The notes under the pieces: model-generated
Told to the model about the DNA's origin: nothing
What the model saw: the letters and a program-made list of their open reading frames with translations, nothing else
Database searches by the model: none
Assembly (NCBI RefSeq): GCF_023101185.1
Contig: NZ_CP078077.1
Location: 2,385,630 to 2,449,629 of the forward strand
Direction of reading: 5' to 3'
DNA: 64,000 nt
From: Microbacterium galbinum
Lineage (GTDB): Bacteria; Actinomycetota; Actinomycetes; Actinomycetales; Microbacteriaceae
Position numbers and translations under genes: made by a program
Shown: piece by piece, positions 26,981-35,601 of the stretch
Layout of the letters: the number at the start of each line of letters is the position of its first letter
Position numbering within the stretch: position 1 is the stretch's first letter

Positions 26981-28228
26981 GTGCTCGACCTCACAGCCGA
27001 ACTGAGCCCCGATCCGCACCGCACCGGGGTGTCCCCCGAGTGGGAGAACCCCGCCAGGTACTGGCCGCGCCTGACGGCCGCGACCGCGCATCTGCCGGCC
27101 CCCGTGGCCGTGATCGATCGCGACGCGCTCCGCTACAACGCGATGGACATGCTCGTTCGCGCGGGGGGTCTGCCGATCCGGGTCGCGTCGAAGTCGGTGC
27201 GTGTGCGCGCCGTGCTCGACGCGGTGCTGGCTCTTCCGGGCTACCGGGGCATCCTCGCCTTCACGCTCGCCGAGGCGCTGTGGCTGGCCGAGACGCACGG
27301 CGACATCGTCATCGGCTATCCCACGGTCGACCGGGCCGCACTCGCGCGGCTCTTCGCCGACGAGCAGGCGGCCCGGCGCGTCACCCTGATGGTCGATGAC
27401 CCTGCGCACCTCGATTTCATCGACAGCATCGCCGGTCCCGGTCGTCGGCCGGAGGTCCGCGTCGCGATCGACGTCGACGCGTCGTGGCGCTCGGCCCTGC
27501 TCGGTCACATCGGGGTTCGCCGCTCGGCCCTCTTCAGTGCGGGTGAGGTCGCGGCGTTCGCCCGCGAAGTGGCGGCACGCCCCGGGTTCCGGCTGGTGGG
27601 GTTGCAGATGTACGACGCTCAGATCGCCGGGCAGGGCGACGACGCAGGGTCGGATGCTCCGCTCATCCGTCTCGTCCAGGCGCGTTCCCGGGCCGAGCTG
27701 CGGGAGCGGCGGGCCGCCATCGTCTCGGCGGTCGCCGAGGTCGCCCATCTCGACTTCCTCAACGGCGGCGGCACGGGTTCGCTCGAGTTCACGGCGAGTG
27801 ACGAATCGCTCACCGAGGCGAGCGCCGGGAGCGGTCTTCTCGGGGGCCACCTCTTCGACGGGTACCGCTCGTTCCGACCCGCACCGGCATCCGCGTTCGC
27901 GTTCGATGTCGTGCGACGCCCCGCCGCCGACATCGCCACCGTTCTCGGCGGGGGATGGATCGCGTCGGGTCCGCCCGTCGCCTCCCGTCAGCCCCGACCG
28001 GTGTGGCCGGAGGGTCTGCGCACCCTCCCGCGCGAAGCCGCGGGCGAGGTGCAGACGCCGTTGCAGGGCCCGGCTGCCGCCTCGCTCGGTGTCGGCGACC
28101 GCGTCTGGTTCCGGCACGCGAAGAGCGGCGAACCGGCGGAGCGCATCGATCGCTATCAGCTCGTCTCGGGCGACGAGATCGTCGACGAGCTGCCCACCTA
28201 TCGCGGCGAAGGAAAGGCGTTCCTGTGA
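26981..28228 (+). CDS. PLP-dependent amino acid deaminase/aldolase (alanine racemase-like)
   Basis: 415 residues. The N-terminal half is an alanine-racemase-type TIM barrel: AVIDRDALRYNAMDML is followed by IRVASKSVR with the likely Schiff-base Lys71, and LVGLQMYDAQIAG and LNGGGTGS are barrel strands binding PLP phosphate. The C-terminal beta domain spans about 290-415. The family includes D-threonine aldolase and D-serine deaminase relatives; the substrate is not assigned. Its stop overlaps the GTG of the flavin oxidase by 4 bases, a pairing I recall as recurrent in Actinobacteria. Confidence 0.85.
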   Translation: MLDLTAELSPDPHRTGVSPEWENPARYWPRLTAATAHLPAPVAVIDRDALRYNAMDMLVRAGGLPIRVASKSVRVRAVLDAVLALPGYRGILAFTLAEALWLAETHGDIVIGYPTVDRAALARLFADEQAARRVTLMVDDPAHLDFIDSIAGPGRRPEVRVAIDVDASWRSALLGHIGVRRSALFSAGEVAAFAREVAARPGFRLVGLQMYDAQIAGQGDDAGSDAPLIRLVQARSRAELRERRAAIVSAVAEVAHLDFLNGGGTGSLEFTASDESLTEASAGSGLLGGHLFDGYRSFRPAPASAFAFDVVRRPAADIATVLGGGWIASGPPVASRQPRPVWPEGLRTLPREAAGEVQTPLQGPAAASLGVGDRVWFRHAKSGEPAERIDRYQLVSGDEIVDELPTYRGEGKAFL

Positions 28229-29538
28229 CGAGAATCGGCGGCACCTGGCAGAACTGGGGGCGGTCGGCATCCGTCAAGCCCGTCCGTGTCGAGCGCCCGC
28301 GCACGCCCGAAGGGGTGCAGCGCGCCGTCGTGGCCGCCGCCTCGCAGGGGCTGACGATCAAGGCCGTCGGCGCCGGGCACAGTTTCACCGGGATCGCGGT
28401 CGCCCCGGGCGTGCTGCTCGAGCTCGACGATCTGCAGGGCCTGGTGTCGGCGGATGCCACGACCGGCCGGGTGACCCTGCTCGCCGGCACTCGTCTGCAC
28501 CGCATCCCCGGTCTGCTCGCCCCGTTCGGCCTCGCGATGGAGAACCTGGGCGACATCGACCGGCAGTCGATCTCCGGGGCGATCTCCACGGGAACGCACG
28601 GCACGGGTACCGGTTTCGGGGGACTCGCAACGCAGGTCGTCGGCGTCACCCTGGTGACCGCCGCGGGCGAGTTCCTCCGGGTCGACGACGAGCAGAACAG
28701 CGATCTGCTTCCCGCCGTCGCTCTCGGACTCGGGGCCCTCGGGATCCTCGTCGAGGTGACGCTGCAGTGCGTTCCCGCCTTCGTACTGCACGCCGTCGAT
28801 GCGCCCGCCCCGCTCGCAGACGTGCTCGCGACGCTCCACGATCGCGCGGCGGCATCGGATCACTTCGAGTTCTACTGGTTCCCGCACACCGACGTCGCGC
28901 TCACGAAGCGGCAGACCCGTCTCGACGAGTCGGCGGTGCGCAAGCCGCTCCCTCTCTTCGGCAAATGGGTCGACGAGTCGCTGCTCTCGAACGGCGTCTA
29001 CCGCGCGGTGTGCGCCGCGGGCCAGGTGGTGCCCGCGGTCACGCCCCCGTTCAGCCGCCTCGCCGTCAAGCTCACGGGCGATCGGGAGTACACCGACCGC
29101 TCGCACCGGGTGCTCACGCAGTCGCGCAACGTGCGCTTCCGCGAGATGGAGTACGCCGTGCCGGCGGAGCGGATCGTTCCGGTGTTCCGCGCCGTGCAGG
29201 CGCTGATCGCCCAGCGCGGATGGCGCATCGAGTTTCCGCTCGAGGTGCGGTTCGCGGCGGAGGACGACCGCTGGTTGTCGACGGCCTACGGGAGAGCCAG
29301 CGCCTACATCGCCGTGCACCGCTACTGGCGGGCCGACCCCACGGAGTACTTCGAGGCGGTCGAGCAGATCATGCACGAGCACGGCGGGCGCCCGCACTGG
29401 GGGAAGCTGCACACGCTGAACGCCGATCAGCTGCGTGAGCGGTATCCCCGATTCGACGATTTCGTCGCGCTGCGCGACCGGCTCGACCCCGATCGGCTCT
29501 TCCGCAATCGGTATCTCGATCGCGTTCTCGGAGCCTGA
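28225..29538 (+). CDS. FAD-linked sugar-1,4-lactone oxidase-like oxidoreductase
   Basis: 437 residues. VAO/PCMH-type FAD domain: VGAGHSFTGIAVAPGVLLELDDL (about 49-71) and GDIDRQSISGAISTGTHGTG, which contacts the pyrophosphate. The C-terminal cap domain (about 190-435) matches D-arabinono-1,4-lactone oxidase/alditol oxidase, including the HWGKLH element near residue 390. Enzymes of this type oxidise aldonolactones or alditols with O2 or another acceptor. The role beside a PLP deaminase is unclear; the two may handle a shared sugar- or amino-acid-derived metabolite. GTG 28225 lies inside the upstream gene's final codons. Confidence 0.88.
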   Translation: MTRIGGTWQNWGRSASVKPVRVERPRTPEGVQRAVVAAASQGLTIKAVGAGHSFTGIAVAPGVLLELDDLQGLVSADATTGRVTLLAGTRLHRIPGLLAPFGLAMENLGDIDRQSISGAISTGTHGTGTGFGGLATQVVGVTLVTAAGEFLRVDDEQNSDLLPAVALGLGALGILVEVTLQCVPAFVLHAVDAPAPLADVLATLHDRAAASDHFEFYWFPHTDVALTKRQTRLDESAVRKPLPLFGKWVDESLLSNGVYRAVCAAGQVVPAVTPPFSRLAVKLTGDREYTDRSHRVLTQSRNVRFREMEYAVPAERIVPVFRAVQALIAQRGWRIEFPLEVRFAAEDDRWLSTAYGRASAYIAVHRYWRADPTEYFEAVEQIMHEHGGRPHWGKLHTLNADQLRERYPRFDDFVALRDRLDPDRLFRNRYLDRVLGA

Positions 29539-29593
29539 ACGCATTCACAGGTCCGAGACGCGTCATGCCCAGTCCACGTGCAGGCGCGGTGGA

Positions 29594-29599
29594 TAGGAT
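29594..29599 (+). promoter_or_regulatory. -10 element for lemA-like gene
   Basis: TAGGAT about 30 bases before ATG 29630, with ribosome site GAGGAAGGG at 29611-29619. A short-leader promoter, unlike the leaderless ones nearby. Confidence 0.5.
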
Positions 29600-29629
29600 G
29601 AGAGAAACACGAGGAAGGGTGGGCCTCTG

Positions 29630-30196
29630 ATGGAATGGCTCGTGCCGGTACTGATCATCGTCGGCGTGATTCTGCTGGTCGGCATCTATCTGTGGGCCAC
29701 GTACAACTCGCTGGTTCAGTTGAACGTCCGCGTCGATGAGGCATGGAGCGGCATCACCGTCCAGCTCAAGCGTCGAGCCGACCTCATCCCCAACCTCATC
29801 GAGACCGTCAAGGGCTATGCCTCGCACGAGAAGGCCGTCTTCGAGAACGTGACCCGTGCGCGCGCCGAGACGCTCTCCGCGAGCGGGCCCGGTGCGGCCG
29901 GCATCGCCGAGGGCCACCTGCAGCAGGCGTTGCGCAGCCTGTTCGCCGTCGCCGAGGCGTACCCGCAGCTGCAGGCCAGCACGAACTTCCTCCAGGTGCA
30001 GCAGGCTCTCGTCGACACTGAAGACAAGATCCAGGCTGCGCGCCGGTTCTACAACGGCGGTGTGCGCGAGCTCAACACCAAGATCAAGGTGTTCCCGAAC
30101 AACCTCTTCGCCAAGGGCCTGGGATTCACCGAGCGCGAGTTCTTCGAGGTCGCTGACAGCGGAGCGATCTCCGAGCCGCCGCGCGTCCAGTTCTGA
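29630..30196 (+). CDS. LemA family protein
   Basis: 188 residues. One N-terminal membrane helix (about 2-24) with a short outside lead, then the LemA helical bundle: YNSLVQLNVRVDEAWSGITVQLKRRADLIPNLIETVKGYASHE is close to the family signature, and RRFYNGGVRELNTKIKVFPNNLFA closes the domain. LemA proteins are widespread, membrane-anchored and of unclear function, linked to envelope stress. Strong ribosome site upstream. Followed by a hairpin terminator that lies partly inside the convergent gene. Confidence 0.93.
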   Translation: MEWLVPVLIIVGVILLVGIYLWATYNSLVQLNVRVDEAWSGITVQLKRRADLIPNLIETVKGYASHEKAVFENVTRARAETLSASGPGAAGIAEGHLQQALRSLFAVAEAYPQLQASTNFLQVQQALVDTEDKIQAARRFYNGGVRELNTKIKVFPNNLFAKGLGFTEREFFEVADSGAISEPPRVQF

Positions 30197-30222
30197 TCGC
30201 GTTCCGCATTCCGCTTTCGTGA

Positions 30223-30250
30223 ATGACCCTCACCACACGGTGAGGGTCAT
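30223..30250. terminator. Terminator overlapping the end of the convergent gene
   Basis: ATGACCCTCACC-ACAC-GGTGAGGGTCAT, a 12-base perfect stem. The minus-strand gene's stop codon (30230-30232) and last codons form part of the stem, so the same DNA is coding on one strand and terminator on the other. Confidence 0.75.
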
Positions 30251-31183
30251 CTCGTTTCCGGCGAACGTCACGTCTCCCCGCACCGCCCAGTCCTCGCTGC
30301 GATAGGTGGTCGTGCGCGAACCGCCGTCGCGAGCGGTGCCGCTGAGGGTCGCCACGAGCTCCCCGCCGCTCGCGGTGAAGCTCGCGCCGTCGTCGGCGAG
30401 CACCACGGTCGGCATCGTGTCGATGCGGAATGCGACATCGTCGACCGTGCGGAACTCGGTGCCCCAGGGGATGCGGATGCCGCAGCCGTCGGCCGGGAGG
30501 GCCGTCTCCGCCGCGCATGCCTCGAGGAGCTCGTCGAGTCGCTGCTGCGCCGCTTCCGTCGCCTCGGGCCGCAGCGACGTCTCGACCTCGACGTCGTCGG
30601 CCGCGCCCGGAAGCGCCACGACGTCGATCGACCCCGACAGGTACGCGGTCGGCGCGGCCGCGACCGTGTAGACGGCGGGGACGAGGGAGAGCGCCTCGGA
30701 GGCATCGAGCACCGTGTCTTCGATCGCAACCGCCGTACCCGCTGTCGTCGAGACCGTCACCTCGGCGAGGCCCGATCCGTCCGGGACCCACCGACCGTCA
30801 GAACGGGTGAGAGCGAGGTCGGCGTCATGCTCGGCATCACCCAGCAGGAACGACACGTGCGCCACCGCGCTCGATCCCGTCTCCTCTACCGAGACCACGG
30901 CGGCCTCGGAGACGACCGAAACCGCGCCGTCGAACGCCTGCAGCGCCTCGTCCGAGACGTCGATCCCGGTGGCCTCCACCGCCGCGGCATCGCCGGACTC
31001 GAGCGCCCGGAGATACGCGTGCGCCGCCTCCTCGGCCGAGCCCGCCCGCGACTGCGCCTGCCAGATCACGATGCCCGCACCGACGAGGAGCACGGCGACG
31101 ATCGCGGCGACGAGCCATCCCCAGGGCCGAGTGCGCCTGCGTCGTGGGCTCGGACGCGGATCCGTCGTGCTCCGGTCGGTCAT
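30230..31183 (-). CDS. Membrane-anchored hypothetical protein with DUF4878-like region
   Basis: 317 residues: a basic, Pro/Arg-rich cytoplasmic lead, one membrane helix (about 23-45, WGWLVAAIVAVLLVGAGIVIW), then an extracellular part. Residues about 53-75 (AEEAAHAYLRALESGDAAAV) resemble the start of DUF4878/NTF2-like domains in actinobacterial lipoproteins. Two cysteines (about 232 and 242) may form a disulfide. Function is unknown. Its ATG overlaps the stop of the YcaQ-like gene (4 bases), so the two are cotranscribed. Translation continues into the terminator hairpin shared with LemA. Confidence 0.7.
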   Translation of the reverse strand: MTDRSTTDPRPSPRRRRTRPWGWLVAAIVAVLLVGAGIVIWQAQSRAGSAEEAAHAYLRALESGDAAAVEATGIDVSDEALQAFDGAVSVVSEAAVVSVEETGSSAVAHVSFLLGDAEHDADLALTRSDGRWVPDGSGLAEVTVSTTAGTAVAIEDTVLDASEALSLVPAVYTVAAAPTAYLSGSIDVVALPGAADDVEVETSLRPEATEAAQQRLDELLEACAAETALPADGCGIRIPWGTEFRTVDDVAFRIDTMPTVVLADDGASFTASGGELVATLSGTARDGGSRTTTYRSEDWAVRGDVTFAGNEMTLTVW

Positions 31184-32436
31184 CCGTCGGCCTCCCGAGC
31201 ATGAACGTGCCGGCGAACGTCGCCGCCGAGGGCGTGCAGCGCTCCGTGGATCGCGTCGGACGCGTCGCCCCAGCCCGACACCGATACGTGCTCGAGCCGC
31301 TGCCAGGCGGCGGCGAGAGCGAGTTCGCGGGCGATCGGTTCGGCGTCTTCGGGTCGGGCCTGCGGCTCCCACCAGGCCGACTGCACCTGCAGCGTGGACG
31401 TGGAACGGTCGGCCTTGAGATCGACGCGGGCCACGATGCGGTCGCCGACGAGCACGGGCAACGAGTAGTAGCCGTAGCGACGTTTCTCGGCCGGGACGTA
31501 GATCTCGATGCGGTAGTCGAGGTCGAAGGTGCGCAGCGCTCGATCGCGGAACCACACGACGGGATCGAACGGGGTGAGCAGTGCGGCGCTCGCGAGGGCG
31601 CGCGGCAGGACGCTGTCCCGGTGCCGCCAGGCGGGGAGCGGGCGCCCGCCGCGCTCCCATCCGCGAACCCGTACGGGGAGGAGCTCCCCGGCATCCGAGA
31701 GATCGGCGATCGCCTGGGAGACCGCAGCGCGGTCGCGGATGCGGTAGTAGTCGGCGAGATCGGACTGCGTCGCGACGCCGGACGAACGTGCGGCGCGGCG
31801 CACGAGCTCGCGGATCGCGTCGGAGCGGGGAATCGTCCGGGCGCGCACATCGGCGGGGATCACGTGCTCGGCAAGCGCGTAGGTGCGCTCGAATCCCTTG
31901 CGACCGCTGATCGCCACGTCGCCCGTGCGCCAGAGGTGCTCGAGGGCGAGTTTGACGTCGTCCCAGTCCCACCACGTCCCTCGCTCGCGCGGTGCATCTT
32001 CGCGCAGGTCCACCGGCCGCAGCGGGCCGCGGGAGCGCAATTCATCCTGCACCCAGGTCAGGGTGCGCGCGTTCTGGCTCATCCAGGACTCGTCGCCCGA
32101 CCAGCGTCGGCGGAAGTCGTCCATCCGGAACTGCCAGAGCGGCCAGTCCTCGATCGGGATGAACGTCGCCTCGTGGGCGAGGTACTCGACGTAGTGGGTG
32201 GTGCGTGAGAGGAACACGCGGTCGAGGAGGGCCGGCTCGTAGGCGCCCAGACGGGAGAACAGGGGCATGTAGTGCGACCGGGCGAAGACGTTGACGGAGT
32301 CGATCTGCAGCACACCGAGTCGCTCCATCGCCCGGTGCACGTGCCGCGAGGAGACGCCTTTCGGGCGCGCACGTGTGAACCCCTGAGCGGCGAGGGCGAT
32401 GCGCCGCGCCTGAGCGGCGCTGAGGGTTTCGGTCAC
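31180..32436 (-). CDS. YcaQ/AlkX-like winged-helix DNA glycosylase
   Basis: 418 residues, HTH_42 (PF06224-like) family. GVLQIDSVNVFARSHYMPLFSRLG carries the catalytic Q-x-D at Gln44-Ile45-Asp46, which matches the Q-phi-D of the AlkX/YcaQ subgroup rather than the Q-phi-Q of AlkZ. AlkZ and AlkX unhook alkylated or cross-linked bases. Other family blocks are YVEYLAHEATFIPIEDWPLW, RPVDLRED, and DPVVWFRDRALRTFDLDYRIEIYVPAEKRRYGYYSLPVL. GTG 32436 is chosen over ATG 32466 because TACGCT lies 7 bases upstream. Coupled to the membrane protein downstream by a 4-base overlap. Confidence 0.85.
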   Translation of the reverse strand: MTETLSAAQARRIALAAQGFTRARPKGVSSRHVHRAMERLGVLQIDSVNVFARSHYMPLFSRLGAYEPALLDRVFLSRTTHYVEYLAHEATFIPIEDWPLWQFRMDDFRRRWSGDESWMSQNARTLTWVQDELRSRGPLRPVDLREDAPRERGTWWDWDDVKLALEHLWRTGDVAISGRKGFERTYALAEHVIPADVRARTIPRSDAIRELVRRAARSSGVATQSDLADYYRIRDRAAVSQAIADLSDAGELLPVRVRGWERGGRPLPAWRHRDSVLPRALASAALLTPFDPVVWFRDRALRTFDLDYRIEIYVPAEKRRYGYYSLPVLVGDRIVARVDLKADRSTSTLQVQSAWWEPQARPEDAEPIARELALAAAWQRLEHVSVSGWGDASDAIHGALHALGGDVRRHVHAREADG

Positions 32437-32443
32437 GTCGGAA

Positions 32444-32449
32444 AGCGTA
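32444..32449 (-). promoter_or_regulatory. -10 element for the YcaQ-like gene
   Basis: Minus strand TACGCT, 7-base spacer, GTG 32436. Confidence 0.55.
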
Positions 32450-32521
32450 GCCCCGGCCGCCGACATCGCGGGCGCGTGACCGGCCGCCGAAGGATGCGTC
32501 TGACGGCATACGGCATCGCCG

Positions 32522-32527
32522 TAGACT
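32522..32527 (+). promoter_or_regulatory. -10 element for leaderless AI-2E-family gene
   Basis: TAGACT, spacer TGGGCG (6), ATG 32534. Confidence 0.6.
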
Positions 32528-32533
32528 TGGGCG

Positions 32534-33730
32534 ATGAGCGACGAGCAACGACCGCGGTTGAGGGATCTCCTGCGTCCGCGCCCGGTCTCGACCGACCGGA
32601 CGGTGACGACCGAGGCGGAGGAGGCCGTGCCCCTCCCGTTGCGCATCACGGCGGGCTACGCGTGGCGTCTGCTCCTGATCGCCGCGGTCGTCGCGGGGTT
32701 CATCTGGATCGTCATCCAGCTCAAGCTGCTCGTGATCCCGTTGATGGTCGGCATCCTCATCACCGCTCTGCTGTGGCCCGCGTTCGAGTGGATGCTGCGG
32801 CACCGGTTCCCCCGGTGGCTCGCCGTCGCGATCTCGATCCTCGGCACGATCGCGATCGTCTCGACCCTGCTCTGGCTCGTGATCTGGCAGATCCGCGCCC
32901 AGCTCCCGGACGTGCAGGCGCGCACGGGGGCCGCGGTCGAGCAGTTCCGGCAGTTCCTCCTCGACGGTCCGCTGCACCTGACCGAGAAGCAGATCCAGGG
33001 CTACATCGATCAGGCGTTCGAACTCGTCAACGAGCAGGCCCAGCTCCTCCTCAACGGGGCTCTCGCCGTCGGAACCACGGCCGCCCACGTCGTGACCGGC
33101 GCCGTCCTGTCGCTGTTCATCCTCATCTGCCTGCTGGCCGACGGAGCGGGGATCTGGCGGTGGACGCTCCGGCTCTTCCCGCGCAAGGCGCGTCCCGCCG
33201 CCGACAGCGCGGCCCACAACGGCTGGTCGACGATCGTCAACTACGCACGCACGCAACTGCTCGTCGCCGCGATCGACGCGGTCGGCATCGGCACCGGAGC
33301 GGCCCTTCTCGGTGTTCCCCTCGCGCTCCCCGTCGCGGTGCTCGTCTTCCTCGGATCTTTCATCCCGATCGTCGGTGCCGTCGTGACCGGCGCGATCGCG
33401 GTGCTGCTCGCCCTCGTCTACAACGGCCCGTGGATCGCCCTGGCGATGCTCATCGTCGTGCTCGGGGTCCAGCAGCTCGAGGGCCATGTCCTGCAGCCGA
33501 TCCTGATGGGGTCCGCCGTGAAGGTGCACCCCCTGGCGGTCGTGCTGGTGGTGGCCGGAGGATCCATGATCGGCGGCATCCCCGGCGCACTGTTCGCCGT
33601 GCCGCTGGCCGCATTCGTGAACGTGGCCGCCGTGACCGTCAGCACCGGGTCGTGGCGCACCGGAGACCAACCAGATGCAGATCTGATCTGGAGCACAGTA
33701 CCGCGACAGCGGAGACGGAGAAATCGATGA
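32534..33730 (+). CDS. AI-2E family (PF01594) membrane protein
   Basis: 398 residues with about eight membrane helices in the usual arrangement: helices at about 40-95, a cytoplasmic amphipathic segment (about 125-180), and a C-terminal bundle containing FLGSFIPIVGAVVTGAIAVLLALVYNGPWIALAMLIVVLGVQQLEGHVLQPILMG, the family's strongest motif. Named after E. coli TqsA, but members also include Na+/H+ antiporters, so transport of AI-2 should not be assumed. Its stop overlaps the ilvA start (ATGA), which makes a two-gene operon. Confidence 0.9.
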   Translation: MSDEQRPRLRDLLRPRPVSTDRTVTTEAEEAVPLPLRITAGYAWRLLLIAAVVAGFIWIVIQLKLLVIPLMVGILITALLWPAFEWMLRHRFPRWLAVAISILGTIAIVSTLLWLVIWQIRAQLPDVQARTGAAVEQFRQFLLDGPLHLTEKQIQGYIDQAFELVNEQAQLLLNGALAVGTTAAHVVTGAVLSLFILICLLADGAGIWRWTLRLFPRKARPAADSAAHNGWSTIVNYARTQLLVAAIDAVGIGTGAALLGVPLALPVAVLVFLGSFIPIVGAVVTGAIAVLLALVYNGPWIALAMLIVVLGVQQLEGHVLQPILMGSAVKVHPLAVVLVVAGGSMIGGIPGALFAVPLAAFVNVAAVTVSTGSWRTGDQPDADLIWSTVPRQRRRRNR

Positions 33731-34956
33731 GCGCAGTCCCCAGCCTGACCGAGTTCGAGCACGCAGCTCAGAGTCTGGCTGAGGTGATCTCGCACACGCC
33801 CACGCTGCCCTCCCGCGCCCTGTCGGACATCCTCGGCGCACCGGTGCTGCTGAAGATGGAGAACCTGCAGCGCACCGGCTCCTTCAAGATCCGCGGCGCG
33901 GCCTACCGGCTGTCGCGGCTGAGCGCCGAAGAGCGCTCTCGCGGCGTGGTCGCGGCGTCCGCAGGCAACCACGCGCAGGGCGTCGCGCTCGCCGCCCAAG
34001 CGCTGGGCATCCCGGCGACGATCTTCATGCCGCTGGGCGTGCCGGTGCCCAAGCTGCTCGCCACGCGCGGCTACGGCGCGGAGGTCGTGCTCGAGGGCGA
34101 GACCGTCGCCACCTCGTTGCGACTGGCAGCGGAGTTCGCCGAGCGGACCGGAGCCGTGCTCATCCCGCCGTTCGACCACCGCGACGTGGTGATCGGCCAG
34201 GGCACGCTCGGCCTCGAGCTGCTCGCCGACGCCCCCGAGGTCGACACGATCGTGCTCGGCATCGGCGGGGGAGGGCTCATCGCCGGCGTGGCCGCGGCGG
34301 TCAAGGCGCGCGCCGCCGAACTCGGCCGCGAGGTGCGCATCATCGGTGTGCAGGCCGAGAACGCCGCGGCCGTGCCGCCGTCGCTCGCAGCCGGCCGCCC
34401 GGTCGACATCGAGACGCGTCCGACCATCGCCGACGGCATCCTCGTCGCCCGTCCCGGGGCGATCCCGTTCGACATCATCAAGGACCTCGTCGACGAGGTC
34501 GTGACCGTCTCCGACGACGATCTGGCCCGGGCGATCCTCGTCCTCCTCGAGCAGGCGAAGGTCGTCGTCGAGCCCGCGGGCGCGGCGGGTGTCGCCGCGA
34601 TCCTGTCGGGGAAGATCGAGGCGACGGGCACGACGATGGCGGTGCTGTCGGGAGGGAACATCGATCCGCTCCTGCTGCAGCGCGTCGTCTCGCACGGTCT
34701 CGCCGCCTCCGGCCGCTACCTGACCATCCGCATCCCCCTTCCGGACCGTCCCGGCCAGCTCGCGCGCGTCTCGGAGCTGATCGCGGAGGCGGGAGCGAAC
34801 GTCATCGAGGCGATGCACACCCGTCACGGGCACGGTCTGCAGATCAGCGACGTGATCCTCGAACTCAGCGTCGAGACCCGCGGACCCGAGCACTCCGAGC
34901 ACACGCTCGACACGCTCCGCCGCGAGGGTTTCGAGCCCATCGTCGTTCCGGACTGA
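33727..34956 (+). CDS. ilvA: Threonine ammonia-lyase (threonine dehydratase)
   Basis: 409 residues. PLP enzyme that turns threonine into 2-oxobutyrate and ammonia, the first step to isoleucine. The PLP site is GSFKIRGAAYR with Lys54; the phosphate-binding glycine loop is GIGGGGLIAG. A single C-terminal ACT domain (about 330-405) and the roughly 400-residue length match the short, catabolic/TdcB-like form with one ACT domain rather than the long two-ACT biosynthetic form. ATG 33727 overlaps the AI-2E gene by 4 bases. Ends at a strong terminator. Confidence 0.94.
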   Translation: MSAVPSLTEFEHAAQSLAEVISHTPTLPSRALSDILGAPVLLKMENLQRTGSFKIRGAAYRLSRLSAEERSRGVVAASAGNHAQGVALAAQALGIPATIFMPLGVPVPKLLATRGYGAEVVLEGETVATSLRLAAEFAERTGAVLIPPFDHRDVVIGQGTLGLELLADAPEVDTIVLGIGGGGLIAGVAAAVKARAAELGREVRIIGVQAENAAAVPPSLAAGRPVDIETRPTIADGILVARPGAIPFDIIKDLVDEVVTVSDDDLARAILVLLEQAKVVVEPAGAAGVAAILSGKIEATGTTMAVLSGGNIDPLLLQRVVSHGLAASGRYLTIRIPLPDRPGQLARVSELIAEAGANVIEAMHTRHGHGLQISDVILELSVETRGPEHSEHTLDTLRREGFEPIVVPD

Positions 34957-34963
34957 CGTCGAA

Positions 34964-35006
34964 CGCAGAACGCCCCTCGTGCCTGCGGGCCGAGGGGCGT
35001 TCTGCG
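34964..35006. terminator. Shared terminator between ilvA and greA
   Basis: 16-base perfect stem (34964-34979 with 34991-35006, CGCAGAACGCCCCTCG) and an 11-base loop, between convergent genes. Confidence 0.85.
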
Positions 35007-35016
35007 TGAGGGGGTG

Positions 35017-35505
35017 TCAGCCGGTGTACGTCTCGACGTTGACGATCTCGACCGAGATCGAGCGCCCGTTGGGAGCCTCGTACGACGACTTCTCGCCGAC
35101 CTTCAGGCCGAGGATGGCCTGTCCGAGCGGGCTGGCCTCGCTGTACACGTCGAGGTCGCTGCCGACCGCGATCTCGCGGCTGCCGAGGAGGAAGACCTCT
35201 TCGCCGCCGGCGACGAGCGCCGTGACGACCGTGCCGGGCTCGACGACGCCGCGGCTGGCCGGTGCCTCGCCGACCTTGGCGGTCTTGAGCAGGTTCTCGA
35301 GCGTGCGGATGCGCGCCTCCTGCTTGCCCTGCTCGTCCTTCGCGGCGTGGTAGCCGCCGTTCTCCTTGAGATCGCCCTCTTCGCGGGCGGCCTCGATGCG
35401 CTTCGCGATCTCGTCGCGGCCCGTGGTGGAGAGGTTCTCGAGCTCGGCGACGAGCCGGTCGTAGGCTTCCTGCGTGAGGAAGGGAACCTGAGCGTCCGTG
35501 GACAT
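35017..35505 (-). CDS. greA: Transcript cleavage factor GreA
   Basis: 162 residues. GreA enters the RNA polymerase secondary channel and stimulates cleavage of backtracked RNA. The N-terminal coiled coil carries the tip acidic pair in EEGDLKENGGYHAAKDEQ, and the C-terminal domain has EVFLLGSREIAVGSDLDVYSEASPLGQAILGLKVGE. The start ATG 35505 follows AAGGAG; an upstream in-frame ATG is rejected for lack of homology. Between convergent ilvA and upstream DUF4307, with terminators on both sides, so it is monocistronic. Confidence 0.95.
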   Translation of the reverse strand: MSTDAQVPFLTQEAYDRLVAELENLSTTGRDEIAKRIEAAREEGDLKENGGYHAAKDEQGKQEARIRTLENLLKTAKVGEAPASRGVVEPGTVVTALVAGGEEVFLLGSREIAVGSDLDVYSEASPLGQAILGLKVGEKSSYEAPNGRSISVEIVNVETYTG

Positions 35506-35558
35506 GACGAAGCTCCTTCTTTCGGTATCGCTCCCGCTCGCGGCGGGGGATATGCCAA

Positions 35559-35584
35559 GACGCCCCGGCACTTGCCAGGGCGTC
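35559..35584 (-). terminator. Terminator after the DUF4307 gene
   Basis: GACGCCC (35559-35565) pairs with GGGCGTC (35578-35584) around a 12-base loop, between the DUF4307 stop and greA on the minus strand. Confidence 0.6.
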
Positions 35585-35601
35585 GTCGTTCTGCGTCGAG
35601 T

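Noticed and set aside
32534-33730. Assignment of the AI-2E family gene as an autoinducer-2 exporter
   Set aside because: The family name is historical and members include ion antiporters; no quorum-sensing gene lies nearby.
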